Of a DNA stretch of 49,853 nt, positions 1-11,320 are shown piece after piece (position 1 is the stretch's first letter; every line of letters starts with the position of its first letter). The position numbers were made by a program, and so were the translations under genes. Origin of the DNA: Thermosynechococcaceae cyanobacterium YX3bin19 (GTDB lineage Bacteria > Cyanobacteriota > Cyanobacteriia > Thermosynechococcales > Thermosynechococcaceae); the NCBI GenBank assembly GCA_030447595.1, contig JAUJON010000009.1, positions 1 through 49,853 on the forward strand. The letters are read 5' to 3'. The notes under the pieces were generated by a model. The model did not search any database and was not told the DNA's origin. It saw only the letters and a program-made list of their open reading frames with translations.

Positions 1-485
1 AGATTCTGCAGAACGTGGAGGTAGTGTTAATCGATGGACATCAAATGGAAGTCGGACAGGCGATCGCTCAAGCGGCCCAAGCCCGTCAGATCCCGGTTGT
101 TCTCGATGGCGGGAGTTGGAAACCTGGCCTGGAAAAGCTATTGCCCTTTGTCAACTATGCTATTTGTTCAGCAGACTTTTACCCTCCTGGGTGCCGCAGT
201 TCAGAGCAGGTCCTAGCCTACCTGTCAGCTGCTGGCATTGCCCATCTGGCAATTACTCACGGGGAAAATCCCCTGCAGTACACCAGTTGCGGCACCACTG
301 ATTGGATTGAGGTTCCTACTATCAAGCCCATTGATACCTTTGGAGCCGGGGACATTTTTCATGGCGCTTTCTGCCATTACATCCTGCAGTTGGACTTTGC
401 CAGCGCGCTGAGAGAGGCAGCGAAGATTGCCTCCTACGCCTGCCGGTTTTTTGGTACGCGCCAGTGGTTAGAGAAAAGACCTTGA
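1..485 (+). CDS. PfkB-family sugar kinase, C-terminal part (cut by window edge)
   Basis: The frame is open from base 3 and ends at TGA 483-485, so only the C-terminal ~160 residues are present. The family signature is clear: DTFGAGDIFHGAF, in which the GAGD segment forms the anion hole and carries the catalytic Asp of PfkB/ribokinase enzymes that phosphorylate sugars with ATP. Upstream, PVVLDGGSWKPG resembles the D-x-x-R/W strand seen in ribokinase-like carbohydrate kinases. The exact substrate (ribose, fructose, adenosine or other) cannot be inferred from the C-terminal half. The next gene, corA, is convergent with only about 20 bp between them. Confidence 0.85.
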   Translation, partial: ILQNVEVVLIDGHQMEVGQAIAQAAQARQIPVVLDGGSWKPGLEKLLPFVNYAICSADFYPPGCRSSEQVLAYLSAAGIAHLAITHGENPLQYTSCGTTDWIEVPTIKPIDTFGAGDIFHGAFCHYILQLDFASALREAAKIASYACRFFGTRQWLEKRP

Positions 486-504
486 GCTAGTATCACGGCT
501 GGGG

Positions 505-1659
505 TCAGTCCTTTTTTTGGAGCGTGGAAAAGTTACTAAACCAACCCCGACGCCAGAAAAAGTAGATTAACCCCGCGGCGATCGCCACCATAACTGCCCA
601 AGCCGCTGGATAGCCCCAGTACCAGTTCAGCTCTGGCATGTTAAAAGGTGAAGCCTCTGGGTTAAAGTTCATCCCGTAAACCCCAGCAACAAAGGTTAGG
701 GGAATGAAAATCGTGGAGATCACCGTCAACGTCTTCATGACTTCGTTCATTTTGTTGCTGACGGAGGAGAGGTAGACATCCATCAAGCTAGAGGCTAGCT
801 CTCGGTAGGTTTCAACCATATCTAAAAGCTGGACAACATGGTCGTAGCAGTCGCGCAGGTATATTTGTACATCCCGGCTAATGAGATCACTGCTGTCTCG
901 AATTAGAGTATTGATGGCATCTCGCTGAGGCCAAATGGAGCGACGCAGGCTCAGCAACTCTCGTCTAATTTGATGGATTTTTTCTAGAGTCTGTCGTGTC
1001 GGGTTAGCGACCACTTCATCTTCTAGGGCCTCAATTCGCTCACCATAGACTTCTAGGACTGGAAAAAAGCCATCGATTAGAGCGTCCAAAAGTGCGTAGG
1101 CGAGATAATCAGCACCTTCACCTCGGATGCTCCCTTTATTAGCACGAATACGCTGGCGAACAGGGTTAAAGCAGTCATACTCTGGCTCCTCCTGTACCGT
1201 CAACAGGTAATATTTTCCCAGAACCAGGCTCACTTGCTCGCTGGCAAAACCTTGGGTCCCTTCCCTGAGCATCACCATCCGCGTGACAATTACAAGCTGG
1301 TCTTCGTAATCCTCGATCTTGGGTCGCTGGGGTACATTCACAACATCCTCTAGCACGAGGGGATGCAAATGAAAGACGTTCCCTAGTCGCTGTAAAATGT
1401 CTTCACTACCCAAGCCTTGAACATCAACCCAAGATACAGACTGACTATCTAAGTAGGGCGTAATGGCCTCAGGTGTGTCGATTTGAATCCGGGTTGCATG
1501 GGTATGGTTGTAATCGATCAAGACAATCGTCGGTAGTGTCGCACCCGACTCAATGTTGAGTGTTCCCGGGGCACTTCCAGGTGTGTCATAAAAGTAGTCA
1601 ATGTAAGGTTCCTCTGGCTCCAGAACTAGTCCAGAAGGCTGAAAACGTTTTTGTACCAT
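505..1659 (-). CDS. corA: CorA-family magnesium/cobalt transporter
   Basis: A 384-residue inner-membrane divalent-cation channel of the CorA type. A long soluble N-terminal domain (about residues 1-310, with a charged helix around DEVVANPTRQTLEKIHQIRR) is followed by two C-terminal membrane helices. The first helix ends in the family signature YGMNF (about residue 330), which lines the pore, and the second ends in the positive FFWRRGWF segment. The length is slightly above the classical 316 residues because of an N-terminal extension, common in cyanobacterial members. The frame is intact, with an ATG start at 1657-1659. It faces away from groEL's terminator and appears to be monocistronic. 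Confidence 0.93.
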   Translation of the reverse strand: MVQKRFQPSGLVLEPEEPYIDYFYDTPGSAPGTLNIESGATLPTIVLIDYNHTHATRIQIDTPEAITPYLDSQSVSWVDVQGLGSEDILQRLGNVFHLHPLVLEDVVNVPQRPKIEDYEDQLVIVTRMVMLREGTQGFASEQVSLVLGKYYLLTVQEEPEYDCFNPVRQRIRANKGSIRGEGADYLAYALLDALIDGFFPVLEVYGERIEALEDEVVANPTRQTLEKIHQIRRELLSLRRSIWPQRDAINTLIRDSSDLISRDVQIYLRDCYDHVVQLLDMVETYRELASSLMDVYLSSVSNKMNEVMKTLTVISTIFIPLTFVAGVYGMNFNPEASPFNMPELNWYWGYPAAWAVMVAIAAGLIYFFWRRGWFSNFSTLQKKD

Positions 1660-1828
1660 GCTAATTCATCCCGTTAACATTGTTTAATCCTACTCCCAGC
1701 AACTTTCCCTGTATGCACTACACGCCCGAATAGGTTCTCCTCACTTTCAGGAAACCCTAACAGTAATTTTGGGGGGTCGAGCTGCGGTGTGCCGTCATTA
1801 AAACTGCTGGCTCAGTTAAGCCCTCAAC

Positions 1829-1862
1829 GAAAAAGCAGCTTGCCTCACAAGACAAACTGCTG
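1829..1862 (-). terminator. Rho-independent terminator of groEL
   Basis: Read on the minus strand, an imperfect hairpin with AGCAG/CTGCT at its base and TTG/CAA inside (1834-1861) runs directly into a run of T's (complement of 1830-1834). It lies about 30 bp past the groEL stop codon, the right place and orientation for termination of that transcript. Confidence 0.7.
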
Positions 1863-1892
1863 ATAAATTTCCGCTTCTAAACGGTCGCTGGG

Positions 1893-3587
<1,695 letters not shown>

Positions 3588-3598
3588 TCAGCGTCTAG

Positions 3599-3625
3599 TT
3601 AGCACTCTCAAGCACCGAGTGCTAA
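3599..3625 (-). promoter_or_regulatory. CIRCE operator (HrcA binding site) of groEL
   Basis: Perfect inverted repeat TTAGCACTC-N9-GAGTGCTAA. Both 9-bp arms match the consensus exactly and the spacer is exactly 9 bp. It lies 41 bp before the groEL start. The cognate repressor gene hrcA is in this same window at 48564-49670. Confidence 0.97.
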
Positions 3626-3710
3626 TATAGCTTTCCTAGCAGCTAATCAGCAAGTCAGCCGCTTTCAAAATTTAGGAGTTCGCCAACCGAAGTAGGGGCT
3701 TTAACTGAGG

Positions 3711-4339
3711 CTAGAGGATATAGAGGATTGTAAATAAGATCACCCAGACCACATCGACAAAGTGCCAGTAGATTTCTGCCGCCTCGACGCCAAAGTGATG
3801 TTCGCTGGAGTAGTGACCAGGCTTTGCGTGATCGCCACAGCACCGTAGCCATTAGAACCAAACCAGCAAAAACGTGGAGTCCATGAAATCCAGTCAGCAC
3901 ATAAAACGTGCTGCCGAACAAGTTAGACTTCAAGCCAAACTCTAGGTGGTTGTACTCGTAGAGCTGGCCGGCTAAGAAGGTCGCCCCCATCACCATCGTC
4001 GCTAGAAACCAGAGCCGCAAAACCCGAAACATTATTCTTTTTAACCGCCACATCCGCTTGGTGAACAACAAAGCTACTGGAGAGCAGAATTACCGTATTA
4101 ATCCCCGGCAAAAGCGTTTCTAGTTCTGGTGTACCCTCGGGTGGCCAAGCAGGAGCCACAAGGCGATAGGCAAAATAAGCGAGAAACAGGCCGACAAAGA
4201 GCATGCTCTCTGAGATTAAAAAGACAAGAAACCCGAACAGACGATGATCAGGATGTTCTTCGTGAGGCGCGGCTGGCGCTTCATGACCTCCATGATAGTT
4301 AAGCTCAGCCTTAGTTGAGTCAACGGTTGAACCTTGCAT
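3711..4339 (-). CDS. ctaE: Cytochrome c oxidase subunit III, frame interrupted twice
   Basis: Subunit III of the aa3-type terminal oxidase, a multi-helix membrane protein. The N-terminal frame (4339 down to about 4020) reads [19 protein letters not shown] and continues to [16 protein letters not shown]. After one extra T in a T-run (forward A-run 4018-4023) the next frame gives [22 protein letters not shown] and [13 protein letters not shown] second shift near 3825-3835 is needed to reach the canonical end [19 protein letters not shown] and stop at 3711-3713. Summing the pieces gives the normal ~200 residues with no missing segment. It is the last gene of ctaC-ctaD-ctaE. The breaks look like sequence errors rather than decay. 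Confidence 0.9.
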
Positions 4340-4390
4340 GAGTCTTTCAGTACCTATGAGAAGGGTTGTAGGAAAACTTAGTCTGGTGAA

Positions 4391-6170
4391 CTATTCACGA
4401 TTCTGGCTTTTGCCCTGACGCTCTTCAGGACGTGCTGCAACAGCGGGATCAGGACCGGCACGCAAAGATGAGCGAGGGCCGGCAGACAACGCTGGATCAT
4501 CCGATTCAGAGAAGGGAACTGTCTCCTCAACCTCTTCTTCTTCCCCTTCAGTATCCTGGCTAGCCATCCCATAGTCATAAGGACCTGTGGCCAACACCGG
4601 GGTCCCCTCAAAGTTTTCTACCGGCGGCGGGGAAGTTGTCATCCACTCCAGGGTTAAAGCTTCCCAGGGGTTGTCGCCTGCCTTAGGACCGCGGCGCCAA
4701 CTCCAGATTGCATTGACGATAAATGGCAAGGTTGAGATAGCAAGAAGATAGGCACCAATCGTGCAAACGACGTTCAGCGTAGTGAACTTCGGGTCATACA
4801 CGGCAACCCGCCGGTTCATGCCTTGGATGCCTAGGACATGCATAGGTAAAAAGGCCATGTTGAAGCCGACAAACATGAGCGCAAAGTGGACCTTACCCCA
4901 GGTTTCGTTCAGCATTCTCCCAGTCATTTTTGGGAACCAGTGGTAAAGCCCAGCAAAATACCAAAGACACTGCCACCAAATAGGACGTAGTGCAGGTGAG
5001 CCACCACAAAGTAAGTATCGTGGACGTGGATATCAAAGGGCACTGACGCCACCATGACGCCACTTAAGCCGCCAATTAAGAACATGGAGACAAAGGCCAT
5101 GGCAAATAGCATGGCGGTGCGTAGACGTAACTTTCCACCCCATACCGTTGCCGTCCAGCTAAATATCTTGATACCCGTGGGTACGGAAATCACCATGGTT
5201 GTGACCATGAAGAACATCCGCAGCCAGTCCGGAACACCACTGGTAAACATGTGGTGAGCCCAGACAATTAAGCCCAAAAAGCTAATAGCAACACTAGAGT
5301 AGCCAATCGCCCGGTAGCCAAAGATGGGCTTACGAGCGTGAACCGGCAAGATTTCTGAGATCATCCCAAAGGCCGGGAGAACCATGATGTAAACGGCGGG
5401 GTGGGAGTAGAACCAGAATAAGTGCTGGTAAACCACCGGATCACCGCCCCCGGTTGGATTGAAGAAGGAAGTTCCCAGCAGCAGGTCAAAGGCCAGGAGG
5501 ACCAAAGCTCCGGTTAATACTGGCGTTGCGATCAAGGCCAGTGCCGAAGTTGATAGCATAGACCAACAAAACAGAGGCATCTGGTTCAACCCCATGCCCG
5601 GTATCCGCATCTTGAGGATGGTGACGAGGATGTTAATCGCCGCCATAATTGAAGAGGTGCCCTAGAGGATAATGCTGAGAATCCAGATAGCTTCCCCTGC
5701 CTTGGCATCCAGCAAACTCAGGGGGTAAGAGGTCCAACCAGCTTGGGCCGGACCCACAAAGAAGCTACTAATGAGCAACAGACCTGCGGGCGGAATAATC
5801 CAAAAGCAAGGGCATTCAGCCGGGGGAAAGCCATATCTCGCGCCCCAATGAGTAAAGGCACCAGGTAGTTGCCAAATCCTCCCGTGAGGCTGGGAATAAT
5901 CCACAGGAAAATCATGATTGTCCCGTGGAGGGTAAACAGGCTGTTGTAGACTTCCGGGGAGACAAAATCAGACTCAGGTGTCTTCAATTCTGTCCGAACC
6001 AGGTCAGCCAGTACCCCGCCAACGAGATAAAACATGAAAGACGTGACCAGGTATTGAATGCCAATCACCTTATGGTCAGTACTAAAGCTGAAATATTCAC
6101 GCCAATGACTGCCCGACTCTGAAGGATGGGCGGCAGCATTGGCCTCTTGCTGAAGCTGCAGTTGAGTCAT
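4391..6170 (-). CDS. ctaD: Cytochrome c oxidase subunit I, frame interrupted
   Basis: Catalytic subunit of the aa3 oxidase, which reduces O2 to water and pumps protons. The ligand set is visible across three pieces: the heme a histidine in TLHGTIM, the CuB His-Tyr pair in SHPAVYIMV, the CuB histidine pair in VWAHHMFTSG, and the heme histidines in FVVAHLHYVLFGG. Breaks: LNALAF to WIIPPAGLL near 5805 (four T's where five restore the frame), an in-frame TAG at 5662-5664 between WILSIIL and GTSSIMAAIN, and a T lost near 4960 where LYHWFPKMTGRM follows. The C-terminal tail is long, acidic and glutamate-rich. The start is ATG at 6168-6170. It lies between ctaC and ctaE. Confidence 0.93.
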
Positions 6171-6250
6171 AAGAAATCCTTTGAAAATTTGGCATTCGGC
6201 TAAGCTCAGCCAGCCCTAGGGTCCCCCGAACGGGGCTGAACTGTTCAGTG

Positions 6251-7411
6251 CTAATGGAGATGGGGCGCTAATTGCTCAATTAGCTTCCCAGCTTTTCCAC
6301 CAGTCATGGGATGCTCCCCCTGAACCAGACTGGCGACGCCTGGGGTTGAACTCCCATCTCGGCAACGTAGGGTGCCAAAACTCTGAGGCGGATTGTGCTC
6401 TGCAGGATTAACGGCAACCGTCTGGCTGCCACTGTCCACGGATGCAATCTGTTCTTGCATCCAGGCTTGGTAGTCTTCTGGCGTTTGAACAATCACGCGT
6501 GTCTTCATAGCTCCGTGATAAGGGCCACACAGCTCGGCACAAATCACCGAGTACTCTCTGGGCACTCGATGTGTAAACCTCATATAGCCCTGCCGCCCTG
6601 GAATTGCATCCTGCTTCAGGCGAAACTCCGGTACCCAAAAAGCATGGATCACATCGTTCGCTGAAATATTGAGTTCAACATCCTGATTAACGGGCACATG
6701 CAGCTCACCAGCAGTAACGTCAGTGCCAGGGTAGCTAAAGAGCCAAGCGTAGCGGAGCCCTGTGACATTCACCACTACCGCAGCAGGCTGGCCCTGTTCC
6801 TCAGGAAGTGCGCCCATAGGTGGGAGAAGTCACCCCGGCACCAGGAGCTTCACGACGCTGGGGTACTTGATCATTTCGGCTTTTTTGCCGTGGCCGGATC
6901 TTGCATCGCTGCATCCTGCTGCTGCTGGTTGCGGGTTTGTGAAGGAGGGGCTGTCTCTGCGACTTGAGGCAAGGGGCAGCAATGGCAGCATTTGACCAGG
7001 CTGCAACTTGCTGGGGCTGAGCATGGGCCATATGACCCATTGTTTGTAGGCCGCTACTATCGACAGACTTGTGTAAACATCAAAGCTGTAGATAGCTAAC
7101 CAGAGAACAATCCCGGCTGGGATCGCTGTCCAGAGGATTTCTAGCGGAATATTACCGTGGACTGGTGCAGCATCTGTGTTGTCACCCTTACGCTGGCGAA
7201 ATCTAAAGAGAGAAACAACCAGTGCCCCTTGAATAATCAAGAAGAGACCGGTAGAGATAGACATCATGGCGTTGAACAGTCTATCGATCTGGGGTGCTTG
7301 TGCTGAGGCAACTGCTGGCAGCAACCCATGGTTCTGACCGTACCAGATACTGGCGAGAGTTATTGCCACCCCAGCAATGAGCGTTGTAATAGTATTCGGA
7401 ACTTCTTTCAC
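6251..7411 (-). CDS. ctaC: Cytochrome c oxidase subunit II, frame interrupted
   Basis: Subunit II takes electrons from cytochrome c or plastocyanin. The N-terminal part (from 7411) shows two membrane helices, the second in LEILWTAIPAGIVLWLAI. The C-terminal part (6251-6817) is the cupredoxin domain with IHAFWVPEF and the CuA motif CAELCGPYHGAM (C-x3-C-x3-H-x2-M). A frameshift in the Gln/Ala-rich linker around 6830-7000 separates the two halves, and another near 6340-6400 disturbs the tail, where an alternative frame reads LAPYVAEMGVQPQ. First gene of the minus-strand ctaC-ctaD-ctaE set, divergent from ctaA. Confidence 0.9.
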
Positions 7412-7951
7412 AGCTTGTCTTCGTTTCCTATAACAGCTTCGGAGAACAAACGGGTTGAACGAGATATTTCTACTTTATTTGAGTTCTAATCAGGCGTCGT
7501 TTTACTTGCCGGCGAAACTTAAGGTAGAACAGGTCAAAGAATTAGGGGAGCTAATACCGATACAGACTTAAGCTTTTTTGGAGCACTGCCATGGCCTCTG
7601 TTTAACCAGCTTTAGTCTATATCTTTCCTGCTAATTTAATTGCCGATCAGCTTACTAATACCAATGCTTCCACTGTCAGTCCTAACACGAATGCTTGGAG
7701 TTTGCTACCTTCATAGACGTAAGCCACTCAGGGTAGAACTCGAACAGCAACCTGCAAGTGAGACGTAAAAATATGGGCTAAGTAGGAGTAAGTGAGCAAA
7801 AGATGACCCGAGGTAGTGACTGCGGTTGATTTCTACCGGGCAACTTGGCTTAAACCTGACTAAAGTGGTAATTGGAAGCCCTTAACGATCAGTTAACCCT
7901 CTGTAAGTCACTCTACTAATCAAATACCTAGTACTTGTTACTGTTGAAATC
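7412..7951. other. Divergent intergenic region ctaC / ctaA
   Basis: About 540 bp without a credible gene. It must hold the back-to-back promoters of the oxidase structural genes (minus) and the heme A biosynthesis genes (plus). I could not point to specific -10 or -35 boxes or operators with confidence. Confidence 0.6.
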
Positions 7952-8932
7952 ATGGCTGATTCTTTCCTTGGCAAATCTAGTTCCAGCTTGACAGAACAGT
8001 TCAGCCCAATTGCCTTAATTCGTCGTCTTGTCTTCGGAATGGCGATCGCTACCCTATTCTTAATGGCCTTAGGAAGCGCAACTCGCGTGATGAATGCAGG
8101 CCTTGCCTGCCCTGACTGGCCACTGTGCTTTGGCGAACTGGTACCTCACCAGCAGATGAATCTACAGGTTTTCTTAGAATGGTTCCACCGTCTTATTGCC
8201 TCCGGGCTAGGTCTTCTGGTGATCGGGCTGACCAGTCTCAGCTGGTGGTATCGTCACTCTCTACCCAAGTGGCTACCCTGGTCTACTACCTTTGCCTTGG
8301 GTTTAGTGATCCTGCAAGGTCTGCTAGGGGGTCTGACTGTGACCCAGTTACTAAGATTCGACATCGTCACAGCTCATCTAGGCACTGGCCTGCTGTTTTT
8401 TAGTACCCTGCTGGCAACAGGAATGGCGCTGTTGCCCTATCAAGGTACGGGTGTTGTCGGTAAGCTACCCTGGATCAGCTTGAGTGCTGCAGTCTTGGTG
8501 TACCTTCAAAGTCTCCTAGGAGGACTAGTAGCCTCCCGGTGGGCGCTACATCAGTGCTTGAGCGCTTCTCAACTTTGCAGTGTGATGAACAGCCACATTT
8601 TCGGGGTGCTGCCTGCGACCTTGGCAACAGTAGTACTTATCTTCCTGGCCTGGCGTACACCGGCTCTTCACCCAATCCTAAGGCAGCTGGCAAAGCTGGC
8701 TGGTGGGTTGCTAATACTACAGGTTGTTTTAGGAGTCACAACCTTCCGGCTACAACTACAGGTTGCCTTACTTACCGTTGCTCATCAGGCAGTCGGTGCC
8801 GCTCTGCTGGGAACCTTAGTTGCTTTTAGCGTCATTGCTTTACGGGATCGCATTGGGGCCGGTCACTTTGCCGTGCTTCAGCAGCGCCAGGAGCCAGTAG
8901 ACTTAGAAGGCCCTCAAGCGGCAGCGCCTTAG
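7952..8932 (+). CDS. ctaA: Heme A synthase (COX15/CtaA family)
   Basis: A 326-residue integral membrane protein that oxidises the C8 methyl of heme O to make heme A for the aa3 oxidase. It shows about eight hydrophobic helices in two repeats. Conserved histidines occur in QVFLEWFHRLIASG and IVTAHLGTGLLF in the first half and in MNSHIFGVLPA and LLTVAHQAVGAAL in the second. The CxxxxxxxC-type loops are visible as LACPDWPLC and HQCLSASQLC. The frame is intact. It sits 54 bp upstream of ctaB, and both are divergent from the oxidase subunit genes they serve. Confidence 0.94.
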   Translation: MADSFLGKSSSSLTEQFSPIALIRRLVFGMAIATLFLMALGSATRVMNAGLACPDWPLCFGELVPHQQMNLQVFLEWFHRLIASGLGLLVIGLTSLSWWYRHSLPKWLPWSTTFALGLVILQGLLGGLTVTQLLRFDIVTAHLGTGLLFFSTLLATGMALLPYQGTGVVGKLPWISLSAAVLVYLQSLLGGLVASRWALHQCLSASQLCSVMNSHIFGVLPATLATVVLIFLAWRTPALHPILRQLAKLAGGLLILQVVLGVTTFRLQLQVALLTVAHQAVGAALLGTLVAFSVIALRDRIGAGHFAVLQQRQEPVDLEGPQAAAP

Positions 8933-8986
8933 ACAGGCCAATCTGCTTCGTTTAGTTCGTCATTGTTTTTTAGATGAGGGGAACTC

Positions 8987-9964
8987 ATGCAAGAAACGAC
9001 TTGGACTTCTGCCCCTCGGCACAATCAAAGTCTTCTTCAAACTATTCAAGCGTATTATCAACTGACTAAACCCCGGATTATTCCCTTACTGTTGATCACC
9101 ACTGCCGCCAGCATGTGGATCGCAGCAGCCGGTCAAGTTGACCCGCTACTACTGTTAACTACTTTGGTAGGGGGGACTCTTGCCGCCGGGGCAGCACAAA
9201 CTATCAACTGTGTGTACGATCGCGACATTGATTTTGCGATGGAACGCACTCGCCACCGACCTTTGCCTTCCGGACGAGTGACGCCACGAAATGCCGTCCT
9301 GTTTGCGATCGTCCTAGGGACTCTCTCATTCACGCTGCTGGCCGTATTCGCCAACTTGTTGAGTGCGCTGCTGGCCATGGCAGGGATCGCTTTTTACGTC
9401 TGTATCTATACATTCTGGCTCAAGCGCTCTACCCCCCAAAATATTGTCATTGGTGGTGCCGCCGGAGCGATTCCACCCCTGGTTGGCTGGGCGGCTGCTA
9501 CAGGTCAATTGGACTGGCCTGCCTGGGTACTGTTTGCCATCATCTTTATCTGGACGCCCCCCCACTTTTGGGCTTTAGCGCTGATGATACAAGACGATTA
9601 TGCCAAAGTGGGCGTGCCAATGCTCCCGGTTGTTGCAGGGGAAACAGCAACAGCTCGTCAAATCTTCTGCTATACCCTGGCTTTGCTGCCCGTGACGCTA
9701 CTGCTGGTCTATCCCTTGCAGGTGTCGGGGGCTGTTTATTTGGGCCTGGCCCTAGTTTTGTGGGTACCGTTTATTCAGAAAGTCTGGTTGGTGTTGCAGG
9801 CTCCGACAGACCGGCAGCGGGCGCGATCGCTGTTCTTTTACTCCATCCTTTATCTGATGCTGCTGTGTGCTGGTATAGGGATCGACAGCTTACCTGTGAC
9901 TCACAGCCTGGTGGACAGTTTGACCCAAAGCATCATGAATTTGGGATCGGCATACCTAGCATAG
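8987..9964 (+). CDS. ctaB: Protoheme IX farnesyltransferase (heme O synthase)
   Basis: A 325-residue UbiA-superfamily prenyltransferase that attaches a farnesyl group to heme B, giving heme O, the substrate of CtaA. The two Asp-rich motifs are present: [19 protein letters not shown] (first, N-x-x-x-D-x-x-x-D) and [16 protein letters not shown] (second, D-D-Y-x-x-x-x-x-P-M). About nine hydrophobic segments are visible. ATG at 8987 is preceded by a GAGGGGAA ribosome-binding sequence. The frame is intact. In this chromosome an IS630-type element lies immediately downstream. Confidence 0.96.
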   Translation: MQETTWTSAPRHNQSLLQTIQAYYQLTKPRIIPLLLITTAASMWIAAAGQVDPLLLLTTLVGGTLAAGAAQTINCVYDRDIDFAMERTRHRPLPSGRVTPRNAVLFAIVLGTLSFTLLAVFANLLSALLAMAGIAFYVCIYTFWLKRSTPQNIVIGGAAGAIPPLVGWAAATGQLDWPAWVLFAIIFIWTPPHFWALALMIQDDYAKVGVPMLPVVAGETATARQIFCYTLALLPVTLLLVYPLQVSGAVYLGLALVLWVPFIQKVWLVLQAPTDRQRARSLFFYSILYLMLLCAGIGIDSLPVTHSLVDSLTQSIMNLGSAYLA

Positions 9965-10023
9965 CTGAGCCACTTTGCTGCACCCATAAGTGGAGCCGCT
10001 CTGCAGGAGCAAAGGGTCTGATA

Positions 10024-10036
10024 CCAATCTGCGAAC
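10024..10036 (+). repeat. Left terminal inverted repeat of the IS630-type element
   Basis: CCAATCTGCGAAC. Its reverse complement matches the right end GAACGCTGATTGG at 10 of 13 positions. It is preceded by the target dinucleotide TA. Confidence 0.75.
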
Positions 10037-10085
10037 CGAGACGTAAGGTTGATATTGTGTTGGATGACGCAGTTAGAGCATCTAT

Positions 10086-11141
10086 ATGGCCAGAGTCACT
10101 CGAGTAGCCGCACATCTATCTGAAGCCCAAGTCAAAGGCAAGCTCAAAAGTGCCGCCAACTTCCGGCAACAGCAAAGTGGTTGGTTGTCTATAACGCTTT
10201 AGTAGACCCAAGGCCTGCCGAGGTAATCGCTAAGCATACAGGCACCTCGCTTCGCACTGTGCATCAGGTAGTGTCGGATTACAATCGCTTTGGCTCAGCC
10301 AAAATCGAGACCCCAGGCAAGGGAGGACGACGCAGAAGCTACCTCAGTTGGGAAGCCGAAATTGCCCTTTCGCCCCTTTATTGAACAAACAGTAGCCGGG
10401 CATATCAGTACAGTGGCGCTGATTCAACAGGCGTTTGAGCAACAAGTCGGCCAAGCAGTAGACTCATCGACTATCTACCGGCTACTGGAGAGACACCAGT
10501 GGCGTAAACTCGTGCCACGTCCCGCTCATCAAAAAGCAGCAACGGTACAGCAAGCTGCCTTTAAGCAAACTTCCCACAGCAAGTCGAACAGCTTTTAGCG
10601 ACCAGAAGCGTCCATGACCATAGAGCTGTGCTGCTACTGGCTGCTGATGAAGCAAAATTTGGACGCATCGGGCAAGTGATGAAAGCTTGGTGCCCCCCTG
10701 GAGCCAGACCCCTGGTTGCTAAACAGCTGGTCAGAGAGTATGTCTATGCCTATGCTGCAGTCGCACCTGAACTTGGGCAGATGACGACCTTGGTGCTGCC
10801 CGATGCCAATACCCAAATGATGAATCTGTTTCTCGAGCAAGTCTCAGTGGAGTTTGCTAACTACTTCATCGTGATGCAAGTGGATGGGGCGGCTTGGCAT
10901 CGCTCACAGCAGTTGGTTATTCCTGAGAACATTCGTCTGCTTTTTCAACCGGCTCACTCTCCTGAACTTAATCCCGTTGAGCACGTGTGGGAGGAGATCC
11001 GAGAAAAGCATTTCTACAACCGAGTATTTAACTCAATAGATACGGTAATGAACACTTTGTGCGAGGGCTGAAGCAACTCATCGACATGCCGAGCGTTTAA
11101 GCTCCATGACCTACTTCCCCCATCTGAAGGTTACTCCTTAG
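10086..11141 (+). pseudogene. IS630-family DDE transposase, multiply frameshifted
   Basis: The start at ATG 10086 reads MARVTRVAAHLSEAQVKGKL. A shift near 10170 leads to VVYNALVDPRPAEVIAKHTG and a helix-turn-helix (TSLRTVHQVVSDYNRFG). A shift near 10370 leads to FIEQTVAGHIST and STIYRLLERHQWRKLVPRP, and another near 10590 gives the catalytic part. DDE residues are visible: LLAADEAKFGRIG (first Asp), IVMQVDGAAWH (second Asp), and SPELNPVEHVWEEI (Glu). After CEG near 11070 a further shift leads to the end RLSSMTYFPHLKV. Several of these breaks may be sequence errors, but decay is also normal for an IS copy. Confidence 0.85.
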
Positions 11142-11153
11142 AACGCTGATTGG
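11141..11153 (+). repeat. Right terminal inverted repeat of the IS630-type element
   Basis: GAACGCTGATTGG, followed directly by TA. It is the partner of the left repeat at 10024-10036. The transposase stop codon overlaps its first base. Confidence 0.75.
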
Positions 11154-11320
11154 TATGAGAATTTTGCTTTCGGGCGATGCTTCAGTTCCTAGTTTTGTCA
11201 GAGCGCTTCCCGCCTGGGAAAAATTAATCTAAAATTGCCCTCTCCTAAGGGAACCCTGAATCTAAAATTAGACAACCCGGTAGAATAAAAGTAATATTTG
11301 TTGCGATTTATTGAGAAGGG

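Larger units (their letters stand above)
10024..11153 (+). mobile_element. IS630-family insertion sequence (~1130 bp), transposase degenerate
   Basis: The element is bounded by short terminal inverted repeats (left 10024-10036, right 11141-11153, 10 of 13 positions matching) and is flanked on each side by TA (10022-10023 and 11154-11155). Duplication of a TA target is the hallmark of IS630/Tc1-mariner insertion. It contains a DDE transposase gene with several frameshifts. It lies between ctaB and the ABC exporter genes. Confidence 0.85.

Noticed and set aside
10018-11159. Longer 19-bp terminal repeats for the IS630 element
   Set aside because: Similarity continues past the TA on both sides, but the extra bases fall outside the expected TA target; the shorter ends fit the known mechanism better.
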